From contig CAYLOP010000171.1 of the NCBI GenBank assembly GCA_964385305.1, positions 1 to 6,221 on the forward strand: DNA of 6,221 nucleotides, in the 5' to 3' direction. Positions within the stretch are counted from its first letter, which is position 1. Each line of letters begins with the position of its first letter. The notes beneath the pieces were generated by a model. The model did no database searches. It had not been told where the DNA came from and worked only from the letters and a program-made list of their open reading frames with translations. The stretch comes from CAYLOP01 sp964385305. Lineage in GTDB: Bacteria; Chloroflexota; Anaerolineae; Anaerolineales; E44-bin32. Positions 6,016 to 6,221 of this stretch are shown in pieces. The translations under genes and the position numbers were made by a program.

Positions 6016-6221
6016 TCACTCGGCTGAGGGCCGATAACAAAGGACCAAGTTCTTCGCGGCACCCACTTCATCCAGGCGGCCAAATGGTGTGGTCAACGGC
6101 GCTGCGTGCAGCTTCTCTGGGTCGCTGCGCGCCTCTTCCGCGATCTTGAGCATGGCGTCGATGAAGGCATCCAGCACTTCCTTGCTCTCCGTCTCGGTAG
6201 GTTCGATCATCAACGCTTCGT
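6016..6221 (-). CDS. gcvPB: Glycine dehydrogenase (decarboxylating) subunit 2, C-terminal fragment (5' end outside window)
   Basis: The last 68 or so residues of a protein entering from the right edge. The stretch EALMIEPTETESKEVLDAFI, followed by a helix rich in charged residues and then APLTTPFGRLDEVGAAKN, is the characteristic C-terminus of GcvPB, where MIEPTETESKE is strongly conserved. GcvPB, with GcvPA, forms the split PLP-dependent P-protein that decarboxylates glycine and passes the aminomethyl group to lipoyl-GcvH, the substrate of GcvT. The PLP lysine is upstream, outside the window. The gene is on the same strand as the glyA-gcvT fusion, whose start lies 75 bases downstream, so a shared glycine-cleavage operon is likely; gcvPA and gcvH may lie further upstream. 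The in-frame ATG in LMIEP is internal, not a start. Confidence 0.93.
   Translation of the reverse strand, partial: EALMIEPTETESKEVLDAFIDAMLKIAEEARSDPEKLHAAPLTTPFGRLDEVGAAKNLVLCYRPSAE

Noticed and set aside
1..6221. tRNA/rRNA genes, CRISPR arrays, insertion sequences or integrase-type mobile elements
   Set aside because: No cloverleaf, regular repeat-spacer pattern, transposase motif or paired terminal repeats were seen in the readable sequence; the only repeats are the short ones flanking the gap.

Overview
The window looks like a metagenome-assembled bacterial scaffold. It is moderately GC-rich and contains one run of exactly 100 Ns. The gene content suggests a Chloroflexota (Anaerolineae-like) organism. 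The clues are a separate glycine dehydrogenase subunit 2 (split GcvP) directly upstream of a single reading frame joining serine hydroxymethyltransferase to aminomethyltransferase, and a permease / small thioredoxin / ACR3 arsenic cluster. The lineage is inferred from gene style and no marker gene proves it.

Left part, plus strand (1-2601): an arsenic/anion transport cluster. It has the 3' end of an ArsP/DUF318-type permease, a small CxxC thioredoxin-like protein with a clear GGAGG ribosome site, and an ACR3 arsenite efflux pump that keeps its conserved Cys133 and Glu309. After 129 non-coding bases come a tiny frame-disrupted reading frame (1717-1846) and a TSUP/TauE-type membrane transporter whose ATG overlaps the tiny frame's stop (ATGA). 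No arsR or arsC is visible; they may lie upstream. Together these genes would remove arsenite and possibly other thiol-reactive or sulfur-containing anions from the cytoplasm, with the thioredoxin supplying dithiol chemistry.

Middle (2602-2814): a convergent intergenic region with a short inverted repeat and the 100-N gap. The nonamer CTGGGTAGG sits on both edges of the gap.

Right part, minus strand (2815-6221): the glycine cleavage/one-carbon locus. Transcription runs right to left from the end of gcvPB (window-truncated), across a 75-base spacer, into a 1041-residue fusion. The fusion consists of GlyA (about residues 1-472), a middle region of about 160 residues and a complete GcvT (about 635-1036). 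GcvP/GcvT make methylene-THF from glycine, and GlyA uses methylene-THF and a second glycine to make serine, or runs in reverse, so the fusion covers two consecutive steps. The most interesting observation is that the middle region, usually dismissed as a linker, aligns without gaps to part of the downstream GcvT domain but lacks its folate-site aspartates. It may be a decayed GcvT-like module.
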